DNA of 56,514 nucleotides from Arthrobacter sp. UNC362MFTsu5.1 (lineage in GTDB: Bacteria > Actinomycetota > Actinomycetes > Actinomycetales > Micrococcaceae), in assembly GCF_000685965.1 (NCBI RefSeq), contig NZ_JMLE01000031.1, positions 1-56,514 on the forward strand, in the 5' to 3' direction. Numbering within the stretch: the stretch's first letter is position 1; the number at the start of each line of letters is the position of its first letter. This document shows, one piece after another, positions 31,207 through 40,237 of the stretch. The translations under genes were made by a program, and so were the position numbers. The notes beneath the pieces were generated by a model, which worked only from the letters and a program-made list of their open reading frames with translations, did not search any database and was not told where the DNA came from.

Positions 31207-33440
31207 GAGGCCTCCGATGCTTGAAGAACGCTGTGCTGAAGTCCGTTTGCGGCCGCCCGGACCCATACTTTGTTGAATTTGAACTCGGGCATCCCGGAGA
31301 TGGGATCCGTGGCGGCCTCCGTCAGGCGGTTGGCGCTCTCGAGCTCCGGGAAGTGGAACGGCAGGAAGACCGTCTCGGGCCGGATGGCCGTGCTGAGTTC
31401 GGCCCGGCAGAGCACCTCGCCGCGCTCGTTGGCCACGGACACGAATGCCCCGTCGGTGATGCCCATGGACGCGGCCGCGGCAGGGTGGATCTGCATCTTG
31501 GCCTCCGGCTGGGATTCCAGCAGCTCGGACACGCGGCGGGTCTGCGACCCGGACTGGTAGTGCTCCAGCAGGCGGCCGGTGATGAGCGTCATGGTTTTGG
31601 CGCCTGTGAGGTCCCGGCGGATATCGCTGGCGGGATCCGCAGCAGGAGCACGACGGCGGCGGGGCGCCACCGGGGTCATGACCGCCTTGCCGTCGGCGTG
31701 GGCGAAGCCGTCCAGGAACAGCCGAGGCGTGCCGGTGCTTCCCGCAGGGTAGGGCCAGTACGCGGCCTCGCCGCGGTCCAGCATGGCGTAGTCGATCCCG
31801 GAGTAGTCGGCGAGCCCGCCGGCCGAGGCCAGGCGAAGTTCCTCAAAGACCGTCTCGGGGTCCTCGCTGTAGGTGGACGGGGCGTCGAGCGCTTCGGCGA
31901 GCCGTGCCATGATCCAGAGTTCGCTGCGGGCGCCGGCGGGCGGCTGCAGGGCACGGCGGCGGCGCAGGACGCGTCCTTCGAGGTTGGTTAGCGTGCCTTC
32001 CTCCTCGGCCCACTGAAGGACCGGCAGGATGAGGTCGGCTTCGGCAGCTGTCTCGGAGACGAAGAAATCGCAGACCACCAGGAAGTCCAGGCTGCGCAGG
32101 CCGGCAATGACCGCGTTGGCATCGGGGGAGGCCACCGCGATGTTCGAGGCGTGCACGAAGAGGCAGCGGACGCCGTCGGGCTGTCCGAGGGACTTCAGGA
32201 GCTGGACGGCGGGGAGGCCGGGGCCGGGAATCAGCGCTTCCGGTACGCCCCACACCCCGGCCACGTGTGCACGTGCGGCGGGGTCGGTGATCTTGCGGTA
32301 ACCGGGGAGCTGATCGGCCTTCTGGCCGTGCTCGCGGCCGCCCTGGCCGTTGCCCTGGCCGGTGAGGGTGCCGTAGCCGCTGCGGGCGGAACCCGGCAGG
32401 CCGAGCAGCAGGCTGAGGTTGATGGCAGCTGTGGCGGTGTCCGTGCCGTCCACGTGCTGCTCCACACCGCGGCCGGTCAGGATGTAGCTGCCGCCCTTGG
32501 TGGCACCGTGGGCCAGCCTGCGGGCCGTCTCGCGGATCAGGTCCGCGGGCACGCCGGTCAGGGACTGGACGCGCTCTGGCCAGAAGGCGTTGACGCTGCG
32601 GGAGAGGGCTTCGAAGCCGCTGGTGCGCGCCTGGATGAAGTCGGTGTCCGCCAGGCCTTCGTGGATCACCACGTGGGAGAGGCCCAGGAGGAGGGTGAGG
32701 TCGGTGCCGGGCAGGGGCTGGAGGTGCAGGCCGCCGCCGTCGGACGTGAACGCCGCCGTGGCGGAACGGCGGGGGTCCACCACAATCAGCCCGCCGGCGT
32801 CGCGTGCGCCCTGGAGGTGCTGGACGAAGGGCGGCATGGTCTCGGCAACGTTGGAGCCGAGCATCAGGATGGTGCTGGCACCGTCGAGGTCTGTCAGCGG
32901 GAACGGCAGGCCGCGGTCGACGCCGAAGGCGCGCATGCCGGCGGCGGCGGCGGAGGACATGCAGAACCGGCCGTTGTAGTCGATCCGGGACGTGCCCAGG
33001 GCGAGCCGGGCAAATTTGCCCAGCATGTAGGCCTTCTCATTGGTCAGGCCGCCGCCGCCGAACACGCCGACAGCGTCCGCGCCGTAGCGGGCACGGGTGT
33101 CCTTCACGGCTGCGGTGATGAGCTTCAGTGCGTCATCCCAGCTGACGGGGCGGTGCACGCCGTCGGAGCCCTTCAGCATGGGCTCGGTGACACGTCCGGG
33201 GTGGCTCAGAAGGGACGCTGACGTCCACCCCTTGCGGCAGAGTCCGCCGCGGTTGGTGGGGAAGTCGCGGCCGGAAACTTCGAGGACGGGTCCAGCCGGG
33301 GCGGCCACGCTCTGGGCGGATGGAGCCGGCACGGGGTCTGACCCCGGCTGGACAGCCGGGGTCAGAGCCGCTGGGGACTTCAGCGTCATGGCGCACTGCA
33401 AAGCGCAGTAGGGGCAGTGCGTGTCGGCGCTTGTGGTCAT
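31203..33440 (-). CDS. nasC: Assimilatory nitrate reductase catalytic subunit
   Basis: 745 residues from ATG 33440 (MTTSADTHC), one base after the narK stop. It is a cytoplasmic molybdopterin-guanine-dinucleotide enzyme reducing nitrate to nitrite. The [4Fe-4S] ligands are Cys9, Cys12, Cys16 and Cys68. Between the third and fourth lies a Pro/Ala-rich insert (about 22-50). Typical Mo-bisMGD features follow: GVFGGGGLTNEKAYMLGKFAR, RFCMSSAAAAG, LMLGSNVAETMP and the C-terminal molydopterin dinucleotide domain (LITGRLLEHYQSGSQTRR). No signal peptide is present, which fits an assimilatory enzyme. Order narK-nasC-nasB gives uptake, reduction and electron supply in one transcript. Confidence 0.94.
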   Translation of the reverse strand: MTTSADTHCPYCALQCAMTLKSPAALTPAVQPGSDPVPAPSAQSVAAPAGPVLEVSGRDFPTNRGGLCRKGWTSASLLSHPGRVTEPMLKGSDGVHRPVSWDDALKLITAAVKDTRARYGADAVGVFGGGGLTNEKAYMLGKFARLALGTSRIDYNGRFCMSSAAAAGMRAFGVDRGLPFPLTDLDGASTILMLGSNVAETMPPFVQHLQGARDAGGLIVVDPRRSATAAFTSDGGGLHLQPLPGTDLTLLLGLSHVVIHEGLADTDFIQARTSGFEALSRSVNAFWPERVQSLTGVPADLIRETARRLAHGATKGGSYILTGRGVEQHVDGTDTATAAINLSLLLGLPGSARSGYGTLTGQGNGQGGREHGQKADQLPGYRKITDPAARAHVAGVWGVPEALIPGPGLPAVQLLKSLGQPDGVRCLFVHASNIAVASPDANAVIAGLRSLDFLVVCDFFVSETAAEADLILPVLQWAEEEGTLTNLEGRVLRRRRALQPPAGARSELWIMARLAEALDAPSTYSEDPETVFEELRLASAGGLADYSGIDYAMLDRGEAAYWPYPAGSTGTPRLFLDGFAHADGKAVMTPVAPRRRRAPAADPASDIRRDLTGAKTMTLITGRLLEHYQSGSQTRRVSELLESQPEAKMQIHPAAAASMGITDGAFVSVANERGEVLCRAELSTAIRPETVFLPFHFPELESANRLTEAATDPISGMPEFKFNKVWVRAAANGLQHSVLQASEAS

Positions 33441-33441
33441 G

Positions 33442-34854
33442 TTAGACGTGTCCCATCGCATTTCGGTTGGCATTGCGGATGTAGCAGCCCCAGCAGACCA
33501 CCAGCATCAGGACGTAAGCCCCGACGAAGCCGTAGAAAGCGGGGGTGTAGGAACCGCTGGCCGTGTTGGAGGCGTTCAGCACCTGCGGGATGACGAACCC
33601 GCCGTATGCGCCGATTGCCGAGATCAGGCCCAGGGCGGAGGAAGCCAGTCGCTGGGTCTGCACCGTGCTGGCGCCCTTGCGTGCTGCCCGGCTGTTGGTG
33701 GCAAAGATGATGGGGATCATCCGGTAGGTGGCGCCGTTTCCGAAGCCGCTGGCGGTGAAGAGCATCAGGAAGAGGACCAGGAAGAGCCAGAAGTTCTTCA
33801 GCGGCAGCGTCCAGATCATCGTGAGGGTGATGACGGCCATGGAAGCAAAGGCTGCGACGGTCATGCGGGCGCCGCCCATGCGGTCCGCCATGCGGCCGCC
33901 GTAGGGGCGGGCCAGGGAACCGACCAGCGGGCCGAGGAAGGCCAGTGAGAGAGCCACTGTGCCCACGCCGATGGAGGAGAAGGCGGGGAAGTAGTCCTTG
34001 ATGAGCTTGGGGAATACACCGGCGAAGCCGATGAACGATCCGAAGGTGCCGATGTACAGCAACGCCATGATCCACAGGTGCGGTTCCTTCAGCGCGGCGA
34101 TGGAGCCTGCCACGTCACCCTTGGCGCTGGTGAGGTTGTCCATGTACTTGTAGGCGCCGAACGCTGCGAGCAGGATCAGCGGGACCCACATGAGGCCTGC
34201 GACCGGAAGGTTGACGGTTCCGGCGGCCAGGAGCGTGATGGCGATCGGCACAGCAAGCTGTGCGACGGCGGCACCCATGTTGCCGCCGGCGGCGTTCAGG
34301 CCCAGGGCCCAGCCCTTTTCGCGGGCCGGGTAGAAGAACGTGATGTTGGCCATGGAGCTGGCGAAGTTGCCGCCGCCGAAGCCTGCAAGTGCTGCCACCA
34401 GGAGCATGACACCGAACGGAGTCTCCGGGTTGGAGACGCACATTGCCAGTCCAATGGAGGGGATCAGGAGCAGCAGGGCCGAGACGATGGTCCAGTTGCG
34501 GCCGCCGAACTTCGGAACCATGAACGTGTAGGGGATGCGGAGGGTGGCACCCACCAGGCTGGGCATGGAGATCAGCCAGAAGATTTCAGAGGTGGAGAAT
34601 GTGAAGCCTGCCGCGGGGAGCTGGACCACCACGATGGACCAGAGCTGCCAGACGACAAAGCCGAGGAATTCGGCGAAGATGGACCAGTTCAGGTTGCGCC
34701 GGGCGATGGAGCGGCCCTGGGTTTCCCACTGCTCCTTGTTCTCGGCATCCCAGTTGGCGATCCAGCGACCGGGGCGGACTTCAAGGGCGGGGGCGTGAAC
34801 GGTGCGGGTAGTGCCGGGCTGTGCGCCGGCCTCTGCCGTGCGGTCAACAGTCAC
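33442..34854 (-). CDS. narK: Nitrate/nitrite transporter (NarK/NasA family)
   Basis: 470 residues from GTG 34854, with a perfect AAGGAGG ribosome site 7 bases upstream. It is a twelve-helix MFS protein with an approximately 75-residue hydrophilic N-terminus. The nitrate signatures GFGGGNFASSMANITFFYP (helix 5) and GFGNGATYRMIPIIF (helix 11) are both present. It heads the narK-nasC-nasB operon and imports nitrate. It is divergent from the MHS-type transporter across a 268-base region. Confidence 0.94.
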   Translation of the reverse strand: MTVDRTAEAGAQPGTTRTVHAPALEVRPGRWIANWDAENKEQWETQGRSIARRNLNWSIFAEFLGFVVWQLWSIVVVQLPAAGFTFSTSEIFWLISMPSLVGATLRIPYTFMVPKFGGRNWTIVSALLLLIPSIGLAMCVSNPETPFGVMLLVAALAGFGGGNFASSMANITFFYPAREKGWALGLNAAGGNMGAAVAQLAVPIAITLLAAGTVNLPVAGLMWVPLILLAAFGAYKYMDNLTSAKGDVAGSIAALKEPHLWIMALLYIGTFGSFIGFAGVFPKLIKDYFPAFSSIGVGTVALSLAFLGPLVGSLARPYGGRMADRMGGARMTVAAFASMAVITLTMIWTLPLKNFWLFLVLFLMLFTASGFGNGATYRMIPIIFATNSRAARKGASTVQTQRLASSALGLISAIGAYGGFVIPQVLNASNTASGSYTPAFYGFVGAYVLMLVVCWGCYIRNANRNAMGHV

Positions 34855-35000
34855 GGTGTACCTCCTTCGGGGGTTTGTTGTTCTTCAAAGGTAGGGAGCC
34901 CGCGTTTCGTGAAGCGTCGCCGTTTGTTAACGTGCTGTGAAGTTTGCCTATCGGGGCATTTGTGACGGCGTGAGGCGCAATTAGTGAGACGAATCGAAAA

Positions 35001-35035
35001 GTCCGCATAGTGGACTGTTTGTCCAGTCGCTGGAC
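35001..35035. promoter_or_regulatory. Tandem dyads in the narK / MHS-transporter intergenic region
   Basis: Two inverted repeats of the same form, GTCC-N7-GGAC, lie at 35001-35015 and 35021-35035, 20 bp apart start to start. The first extends by one base pair (AGTCC/GGACT). Equal architecture and two-turn spacing suggest paired operators for one regulator. They lie 88-122 bases upstream of the plus-strand transporter. A 10-bp palindrome GATACGTATC sits further on at 35056-35065. Confidence 0.5.
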
Positions 35036-35122
35036 GGCGGGAACTATTATTGAGAGATACGTATCCCTTAGCCGGGCAGTCTTTTGGGGCACCCGTCCGG
35101 TTTCTCACGAAAGCGTTACTAC

Positions 35123-36535
35123 ATGTCATCCACTGCCACCTCACCGCAGCCGGGGTCAGCCAAGCAGGTTAACTCGCGCGGGCGCGTGATCGTCGCCAGC
35201 CTCATCGGCACCACCGTTGAGTTCTACGACTTCTACGTCTACGCCACGGCCGCCGTGCTCGTATTCCCCAAGCTGTTCTTTCCCGGACAGAACGAGACCA
35301 CCCAGCTGCTGAGCTCCTTCGCCGTGTTCGGCGTCGCGTTCATTGCCCGCCCGCTCGGATCGATTGTCTTCGGCCACTTCGGCGACAAGTTCGGCCGCAA
35401 GGGCACCCTGGTGGCATCGCTGCTGACCATGGGTATCGCCACGTTCCTGATCGGCTGCCTCCCCACCGCACTGGTTCCGGGCTGGGGCTTCTGGGCTCCG
35501 GCGCTGCTGGTGGTCATGCGCTTCGCCCAGGGCCTGGCCCTCGGCGGGGAGTGGAGCGGCGCAGCCCTCCTGGCCACCGAGAACGCCCCCGCCAACAAGC
35601 GCGCCATCTACGGCACGTTCCCGCAGCTGGGTGCACCCATCGGGTTCATCATTGCCAACGTGATCTTCCTGGTGGCCAGCTACACGCTGTCACCGCAGGC
35701 GTTTGAAGCCTGGGGCTGGCGCGTTCCGTTCCTGCTCAGCGCCGTCATGGTGATCATCGGACTCTACGTCCGCCTGAAGCTGATCGAGACCCCCGCCTTC
35801 ACCAAGGTGCTGGAATCCAACGAGGTTGCCAAGCTCCCGCTGGCCCGCGTCTTCAAGACCAGCTGGCGCCCGCTCATCCTGGGCACGTTCATCATGCTGG
35901 CCACGTACGTGCTGTTCTACCTGATGACCACGTTCACGCTCACCTACGGAACACGCCCCGCCACGCTGGATGCCGCCAAGGCGGCCGCGGAAAAGGCAGG
36001 GAAGCCGATGAGCGAGGCCGCAGCGGCCGCGTTCGTCCCCGGCCTGGGCTTCACGCGCAACGACTTCCTCTGGATGCTGATTGCCGGCGTCGTGTTCTTC
36101 GGCATTTTCACCCTGGTCTCCGGCCCGCTGGCTGAAAAGTACGGCCGCCGCAAGATGCTCATCGGCGTCACCGCCGGGATCTTCGTCTTCGGCATGCTGT
36201 TCGTGCCGCTGTTCAGCGGCGGCTTCGTGGGCACCATGGCCCTGCTGATCCTCGGCTTCACCCTGATGGGCCTGACCTTCGGTCCCATGGGCGCGCTGCT
36301 TCCGGAACTCTTCCCCACCAACGTCCGCTACACGGGATCAGCGGTCAGCTACAACGTCTCCAGCATCCTGGGTGCTGCCGTGGCCCCGTTCATCGCGGTA
36401 TGGCTTTGGGAGATGGCGAAGGGCAGCCCCGTGCTGGTGGGTGTCTACCTCAGCGCCATGGCCGTGCTGACCCTCATCGCCCTGTTCCTGAGCAAGGAAA
36501 CACGGGACCTGGATTACGAGAACAACGTAGCCTGA
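35123..36535 (+). CDS. MFS transporter, metabolite:proton symporter (MHS) type
   Basis: 470 residues from ATG 35123 (MSSTATSPQ). Twelve transmembrane helices with MHS-family signatures: GTTVEFYDFYVYATAA in helix 1, the GHFGDKFGRKGTL loop, RFAQGLALGGEWSGAAL in helix 4, PETFPTNVRYTG-like LPELFPTNVRYTG and GPLAEKYGRRKML. The helix 7-8 region carries an Ala/Lys-rich loop (DAAKAAAEKAGKP). Family members move carboxylates or zwitterions such as shikimate, alpha-ketoglutarate, proline or betaine; the substrate here is not evident. Ribosome site is weak (GAAAG). A strong terminator follows. Confidence 0.92.
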   Translation: MSSTATSPQPGSAKQVNSRGRVIVASLIGTTVEFYDFYVYATAAVLVFPKLFFPGQNETTQLLSSFAVFGVAFIARPLGSIVFGHFGDKFGRKGTLVASLLTMGIATFLIGCLPTALVPGWGFWAPALLVVMRFAQGLALGGEWSGAALLATENAPANKRAIYGTFPQLGAPIGFIIANVIFLVASYTLSPQAFEAWGWRVPFLLSAVMVIIGLYVRLKLIETPAFTKVLESNEVAKLPLARVFKTSWRPLILGTFIMLATYVLFYLMTTFTLTYGTRPATLDAAKAAAEKAGKPMSEAAAAAFVPGLGFTRNDFLWMLIAGVVFFGIFTLVSGPLAEKYGRRKMLIGVTAGIFVFGMLFVPLFSGGFVGTMALLILGFTLMGLTFGPMGALLPELFPTNVRYTGSAVSYNVSSILGAAVAPFIAVWLWEMAKGSPVLVGVYLSAMAVLTLIALFLSKETRDLDYENNVA

Positions 36536-36554
36536 CCCGTTTCGCCCGCAACAA

Positions 36555-36588
36555 ATGCCCGGTGCCCCTTGGGGGTACCGGGCATTTT
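36555..36588. terminator. Rho-independent terminator
   Basis: A 14-bp stem (36555-36568 with 36572-36585, one G-T pair) with a 3-nt loop and a following TTTT. It separates the convergent MHS transporter and glutamine amidotransferase genes and may work both ways, since the other flank is also AT-rich. Confidence 0.9.
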
Positions 36589-36601
36589 GTCGTTTCCGGT
36601 G

Positions 36602-37333
36602 CTACTTCGCGTAGCGCTCCACGAAGTTGCGGAGGATCTTCATCGGTTCCGTGGCGGTGAACTGCCGGGCGTCATTCATCAGCGTTTCGGCCGATTCGGG
36701 CGGGAAGTAGCCGGCATGGCGGTAGATGTCGATCCTGGTGACCAGCCCTTCCGCATCCAGTTCGGGGTGGAACTGGGTGGCGTACAGGTTGGCCTTGATC
36801 CGGAACATGTGCACCGGGCAGGCCGCTGAACTGGCCAGCAGTACCGCGTGGGAGGGGAGGACTGTGCAGCCCTCCTTGTGGCCGGTGAAGGCCGTGAAGC
36901 TTTCCGGGAGTCCGCGCAGGAGGGGATCCTGCAGTCCTTCCGCCGTCAGTTTGATGGTGGTGCCGCCCAGCCCCTCGCCGTTCGTCCTGTCGATGACTGC
37001 TCCCTGGTGCAGGCCGAGCGTGCCGACACCATAGCAGGCCCCCAGGAACGGGAAATCGGCCGGCACAATACGGTCCAGCAGCAGGCGCAGCTCTCGCTCC
37101 ACCCGGTGCTGGGCTGCACTTTTGTGCTCCGCGGGGTCGCTGGATGTAAAGGGGCTGCCGCCCACAATGACGCCGGAGTAGTCGGAGAGGTCCAGCTCCG
37201 GCAGGGGCCCGGCTTCCATCCGGATGCGCCGGAGTTGGGCGGGCTCAAGGCCGCCGTAGCGCAGGTAGGCTTCGTATTCTTCCTCGGCCGCCCTGTCCTC
37301 GGCGCGTGATGCAAGAAGGAGAAATGGCTTCAC
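36602..37333 (-). CDS. Class I glutamine amidotransferase (GMP-synthase-like)
   Basis: 243 residues from GTG 37333. The class I GATase triad is visible: nucleophile Cys in LGACYGVGTLG near 100, His in QFHPELD near 190 and a downstream acidic partner. VIVGGSPFTSSD near 57 forms the oxyanion strand. No synthetase domain is attached. Such free-standing proteins are annotated as glutamine amidotransferases or gamma-glutamyl hydrolases, and the acceptor is unknown. A hairpin separates it from the upstream carboxylase gene. Confidence 0.88.
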   Translation of the reverse strand: MKPFLLLASRAEDRAAEEEYEAYLRYGGLEPAQLRRIRMEAGPLPELDLSDYSGVIVGGSPFTSSDPAEHKSAAQHRVERELRLLLDRIVPADFPFLGACYGVGTLGLHQGAVIDRTNGEGLGGTTIKLTAEGLQDPLLRGLPESFTAFTGHKEGCTVLPSHAVLLASSAACPVHMFRIKANLYATQFHPELDAEGLVTRIDIYRHAGYFPPESAETLMNDARQFTATEPMKILRNFVERYAK

Positions 37334-37350
37334 ACGCTAAGTCTGCATGC

Positions 37351-37388
37351 AGCCGCCCCCGGGCGCCATGGGCGCGCCGGGGGCGGCT
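37351..37388 (-). terminator. Strong hairpin below the carboxylase alpha gene
   Basis: A perfect 12-bp GC-rich stem (37351-37362 with 37377-37388), extendable inside the loop. It lies 40 bases past the acyl-CoA carboxylase stop on minus. No T run follows, as is common in high-GC actinobacteria. Confidence 0.65.
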
Positions 37389-37427
37389 GGTAATGCTGTG
37401 GTTCGAGCTTAAGGTGAGCCGGCGGGA

Positions 37428-39284
37428 TCAGTCTTCGATCGTGGCGATCACGGCGCCGGCGGACACCGTCTCGCCGGCGATGGCGGCCAGGCCGGTGATG
37501 GTGCCGCCCCGGTGCGCCGTGAGCGGCTGCTCCATCTTCATCGCTTCGAGCACGACGACGAGATCACCTTCGGCAACAACGTCGCCTTCGGCGACGGCCA
37601 CCTTGACGATCGTCCCCTGCATGGGAGAGGTCAAGGCGTTGCCGCCGGCGGCTGCAGCCGGCCCGCCGGAGCGGGAGCGCTTCTTGGCCTTGGCCGGCTT
37701 GGCAGGGCCGCCGCCGCCGCTGCTGAACGAACCGAGCGAAGCAGGCAGCACCACCTCAAGGCGCTTGCCGCCCACCTCGACGACGACGCGCTGGCGATCG
37801 CCGGCGTCGGGCGCTTCACCCTCGGCACCGTTCGGCGTCCACGCCGGAATGTCGTTGACGAAAGCCGTCTCAATCCAGCGGGTGTGGACCTTGAACGGTC
37901 CTTCCGCAGGGGCAAAATCGGGGTTGGTGACCACAGCGAGGTCAAACGGAATGACGGTGGGAATGCCCTCCACCACCATCTCCTCCAGGGCCCGGCGGGA
38001 GCGCTGCAGTGCCTGCTCGCGGGTGGCGCCCGTGACGATCAGCTTGGAGAGCATCGAGTCGAAGTTGCCGCTGATGACATCGCCCTGCTCCACGCCGGAG
38101 TCAATCCTGATGCCGGGTCCCGTGGGGTTTTTCAGCGTGGTGATGGTGCCGGGGGCGGGCATGAAGTTGCGGCCCGGGTCTTCGCCGGTGATGCGGAATT
38201 CAATGGAGTGTCCCCGCACCTCCGGATCGTCGTAGCCCAGCTTTTCGCCGCGGGCCAGCCGGAACTGTTCGCGGACAAGGTCGATTCCGGTGACTTCCTC
38301 GGAAACGCAGTGCTCCACCTGGAGACGGGTATTGACCTCCAGGAAGGAGATGGTGCCGTCCTGGCCCACCAGGAATTCGCAGGTTCCGGCACCGAGGTAG
38401 CCGGCTTCCTTGAGGATGGCCTTGGAGGACTCGTACAGGCGGCGGTTCTGCTCTTCGGTGAGGAAGGGTGCCGGGGCTTCTTCCACAAGCTTCTGGTTGC
38501 GCCGCTGCAGGGAGCAGTCGCGGGTGGAAACCACCACGACGTTGCCGTAGGCGTCCGCCAGGCACTGGGTTTCGACGTGGCGCGGGGCGTCCAGGAAGCG
38601 CTCGATGAAGCACTCTCCGCGGCCGAAAGCAGCGACGGCCTCGCGGACGGCGGATTCAAAAAGTTCGGGGATCTCTTCGCGGGTGCGGGCCACCTTGATG
38701 CCGCGCCCGCCGCCGCCGAAGGCAGCCTTGATGGCCACGGGCAGTCCGAACTTGTCCACGAACTCGAGGATTTCCTCGGCGGATTCCACGGGGTCGGCCG
38801 TGCCGGGGACCTGCGGGGCGCCGACCTTTTCGGCGATGTGCCGGGCCTGGACCTTGTCGCCGAGGGCGGAGATCGCCTCCGGGGACGGGCCGATCCAGGT
38901 GATGCCGGCGCCGATGACCATGGCCGCGAACTGGGCATTTTCGGCCAGGAAACCGTAGCCGGGGTGGATGGCGTCAGCGCCGCACTCGTGGGCGACCTCG
39001 ATGAGCTTTTCCATCACCAGGTACGACTCTGCGGCAGTGTTGCCGCCCAGCGCGTAGGCTTCGTCCGCCAGGCGCACGTGCAGGGCGTCACGGTCCGGGT
39101 CGGCGTAGACGGCCACCGATGAGATGCCTTCGTCGCGGGCGGCGCGGATGATGCGCACTGCGATTTCACCGCGGTTGGCGATCAGGACTTTGCTCAGCCG
39201 CTTGGAGCTCGTCAGGGCGGCACCTGCGTGGCTGGGGGCGGTGGACTGCTCTGGACTTGCGGACTGCTCCGTATTTGCTGACAA
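37428..39284 (-). CDS. accA3: Acyl-CoA (acetyl/propionyl) carboxylase alpha subunit: biotin carboxylase plus biotin carrier
   Basis: 618 residues. It begins with TTG at 39284; an AAGGAG ribosome site 5 bases upstream fixes this rare start. Residues about 30-480 are the biotin carboxylase ATP-grasp part (KVLIANRGEIAVRIIRAA, HPGYGFLAEN, AAFGGGGRGIKVAR, QRRNQKLVEEAPAP, EVNTRLQVEH). A linker follows, then the carrier domain, with the biotinylated Lys583 in EAMKMEQP. It carboxylates biotin for transfer by AccD (50173-51756) to acetyl- or propionyl-CoA, feeding fatty-acid synthesis. BirA, which attaches the biotin, is encoded at 52921. A palindrome shared with accD lies upstream. Confidence 0.95.
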   Translation of the reverse strand: MSANTEQSASPEQSTAPSHAGAALTSSKRLSKVLIANRGEIAVRIIRAARDEGISSVAVYADPDRDALHVRLADEAYALGGNTAAESYLVMEKLIEVAHECGADAIHPGYGFLAENAQFAAMVIGAGITWIGPSPEAISALGDKVQARHIAEKVGAPQVPGTADPVESAEEILEFVDKFGLPVAIKAAFGGGGRGIKVARTREEIPELFESAVREAVAAFGRGECFIERFLDAPRHVETQCLADAYGNVVVVSTRDCSLQRRNQKLVEEAPAPFLTEEQNRRLYESSKAILKEAGYLGAGTCEFLVGQDGTISFLEVNTRLQVEHCVSEEVTGIDLVREQFRLARGEKLGYDDPEVRGHSIEFRITGEDPGRNFMPAPGTITTLKNPTGPGIRIDSGVEQGDVISGNFDSMLSKLIVTGATREQALQRSRRALEEMVVEGIPTVIPFDLAVVTNPDFAPAEGPFKVHTRWIETAFVNDIPAWTPNGAEGEAPDAGDRQRVVVEVGGKRLEVVLPASLGSFSSGGGGPAKPAKAKKRSRSGGPAAAAGGNALTSPMQGTIVKVAVAEGDVVAEGDLVVVLEAMKMEQPLTAHRGGTITGLAAIAGETVSAGAVIATIED

Positions 39285-39373
39285 GGCGTCTCCTTCTTTC
39301 CTTCAGGGAGCCTAGCGCGATTTTGAGGGTTCCGCCGATATTACTTGCGGATTCCGCGTGTAAAGCTCCGGTC

Positions 39374-39394
39374 CTTTGTAGGGAAGCTACAAAG
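39374..39394. promoter_or_regulatory. Palindrome upstream of the carboxylase alpha gene
   Basis: Perfect 8-bp arms CTTTGTAG (39374-39381) and CTACAAAG (39387-39394) around a 5-nt spacer. It lies 90 bases upstream of the TTG start on minus, just outside a likely promoter (TTTACA and TAATAT on minus near 39362-39336). The core TGTAG-N5-CTACA recurs upstream of accD at 51895-51909. Confidence 0.6.
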
Positions 39395-39408
39395 AGTTGC
39401 GAATTGGC

Positions 39409-40113
39409 TCACTCAGCGCGGACTTCTGCGGGGTCAATGGCGCCGCCGGTCCACAGCTCGGTAATGCCCACCTGCGCCTGCCCCAGCAGGGCGCGGAGGG
39501 TGGAAATGGAAAGCCCGACGACGGTGTGCGGGTCGCCGTCGACCTTGCGGATAAAGGCCCCGCCGTAGCCGTCGATCGTGAACGAACCGGCGCACTGGAG
39601 CGGCTCGCCGGTGGCGATGTAGGCATCGATTTCGTCGACGCTCATATCCATGAAGTGGACCTCCGCGGAGGTGACGGAGCCCAGGGTGGCGCCCGTGCCG
39701 GTGCCGGTGCTGGTGTCGGAACCGGATTCGGCGTCGGCGTCGTCGTCCGGCTCGGTGTCGCGGCAGTCCACCAGCCAGTGGCCCGTGTGCAGCACGCCCA
39801 TGGCGCCGCTCATGCGCAGCATCCGCTCTTTGGCGACGTCGGCCGTGTACGGCTTGCCGTGTGCCTCTCCGTCGAACTCGAAGACGGAATCGCAGCCGAG
39901 CACCAGGGCACCCTCCGCCTCGGGCAGCGAGGCCACGGCCTCCGCCTTGGCGCGGGCCAGCAGCAGGGCGGTGTCGTGCGGGTCCGTCACGCCGTAGCGG
40001 GCCTGGACCGCGTCCTCGTCCACATCGGAAACCAGGATCTCGTGCCGGATGCCGGCATGGCTCAGCAGCTTGGTGCGTGCGGGGGACTGGGAAGCAAGAA
40101 TGAGGCGGGTCAC
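39409..40113 (-). CDS. maf: Maf family nucleoside-triphosphate pyrophosphatase
   Basis: 234 residues from GTG 40113. Maf proteins hydrolyse non-standard or modified nucleotides and affect septum formation. Signature segments: LILASQSPARTKLL at the N-terminus, LVLGCDSVFEFDGEAHGKP near 75, RMLRMSGAMGVLHTG near 100, and GYGGAFIRKVDGDPHTVVGLSI near 190. An acidic then Ser/Thr/Gly-rich insert (about 120-145, EPDDDADAESG...TGTGTG) is not part of the core. TAGGCT on minus lies exactly 6 bases before the GTG, so the mRNA is probably leaderless. Confidence 0.92.
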   Translation of the reverse strand: MTRLILASQSPARTKLLSHAGIRHEILVSDVDEDAVQARYGVTDPHDTALLLARAKAEAVASLPEAEGALVLGCDSVFEFDGEAHGKPYTADVAKERMLRMSGAMGVLHTGHWLVDCRDTEPDDDADAESGSDTSTGTGTGATLGSVTSAEVHFMDMSVDEIDAYIATGEPLQCAGSFTIDGYGGAFIRKVDGDPHTVVGLSISTLRALLGQAQVGITELWTGGAIDPAEVRAE

Positions 40114-40237
40114 CGGTCCAGCCTAGTTCCCTTCTGTCTGGTTGGCAGTGGTCCTTTTCTTCGTAGGTCGCTGGGACGGTCCGCGCCGGCGTTGTCGCTC
40201 ACGTCTTATTGTCGGAGGTTGGCGGGATAGTGGGTTC

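Noticed and set aside
34904..34941. Possible GlnR box upstream of narK (GTTTC, CGTCG, GTTAA, GTGAA at 11-bp steps)
   Set aside because: Only two of the four pentamers resemble half-sites, so it is too weak to call, although nitrogen control of narK is expected.
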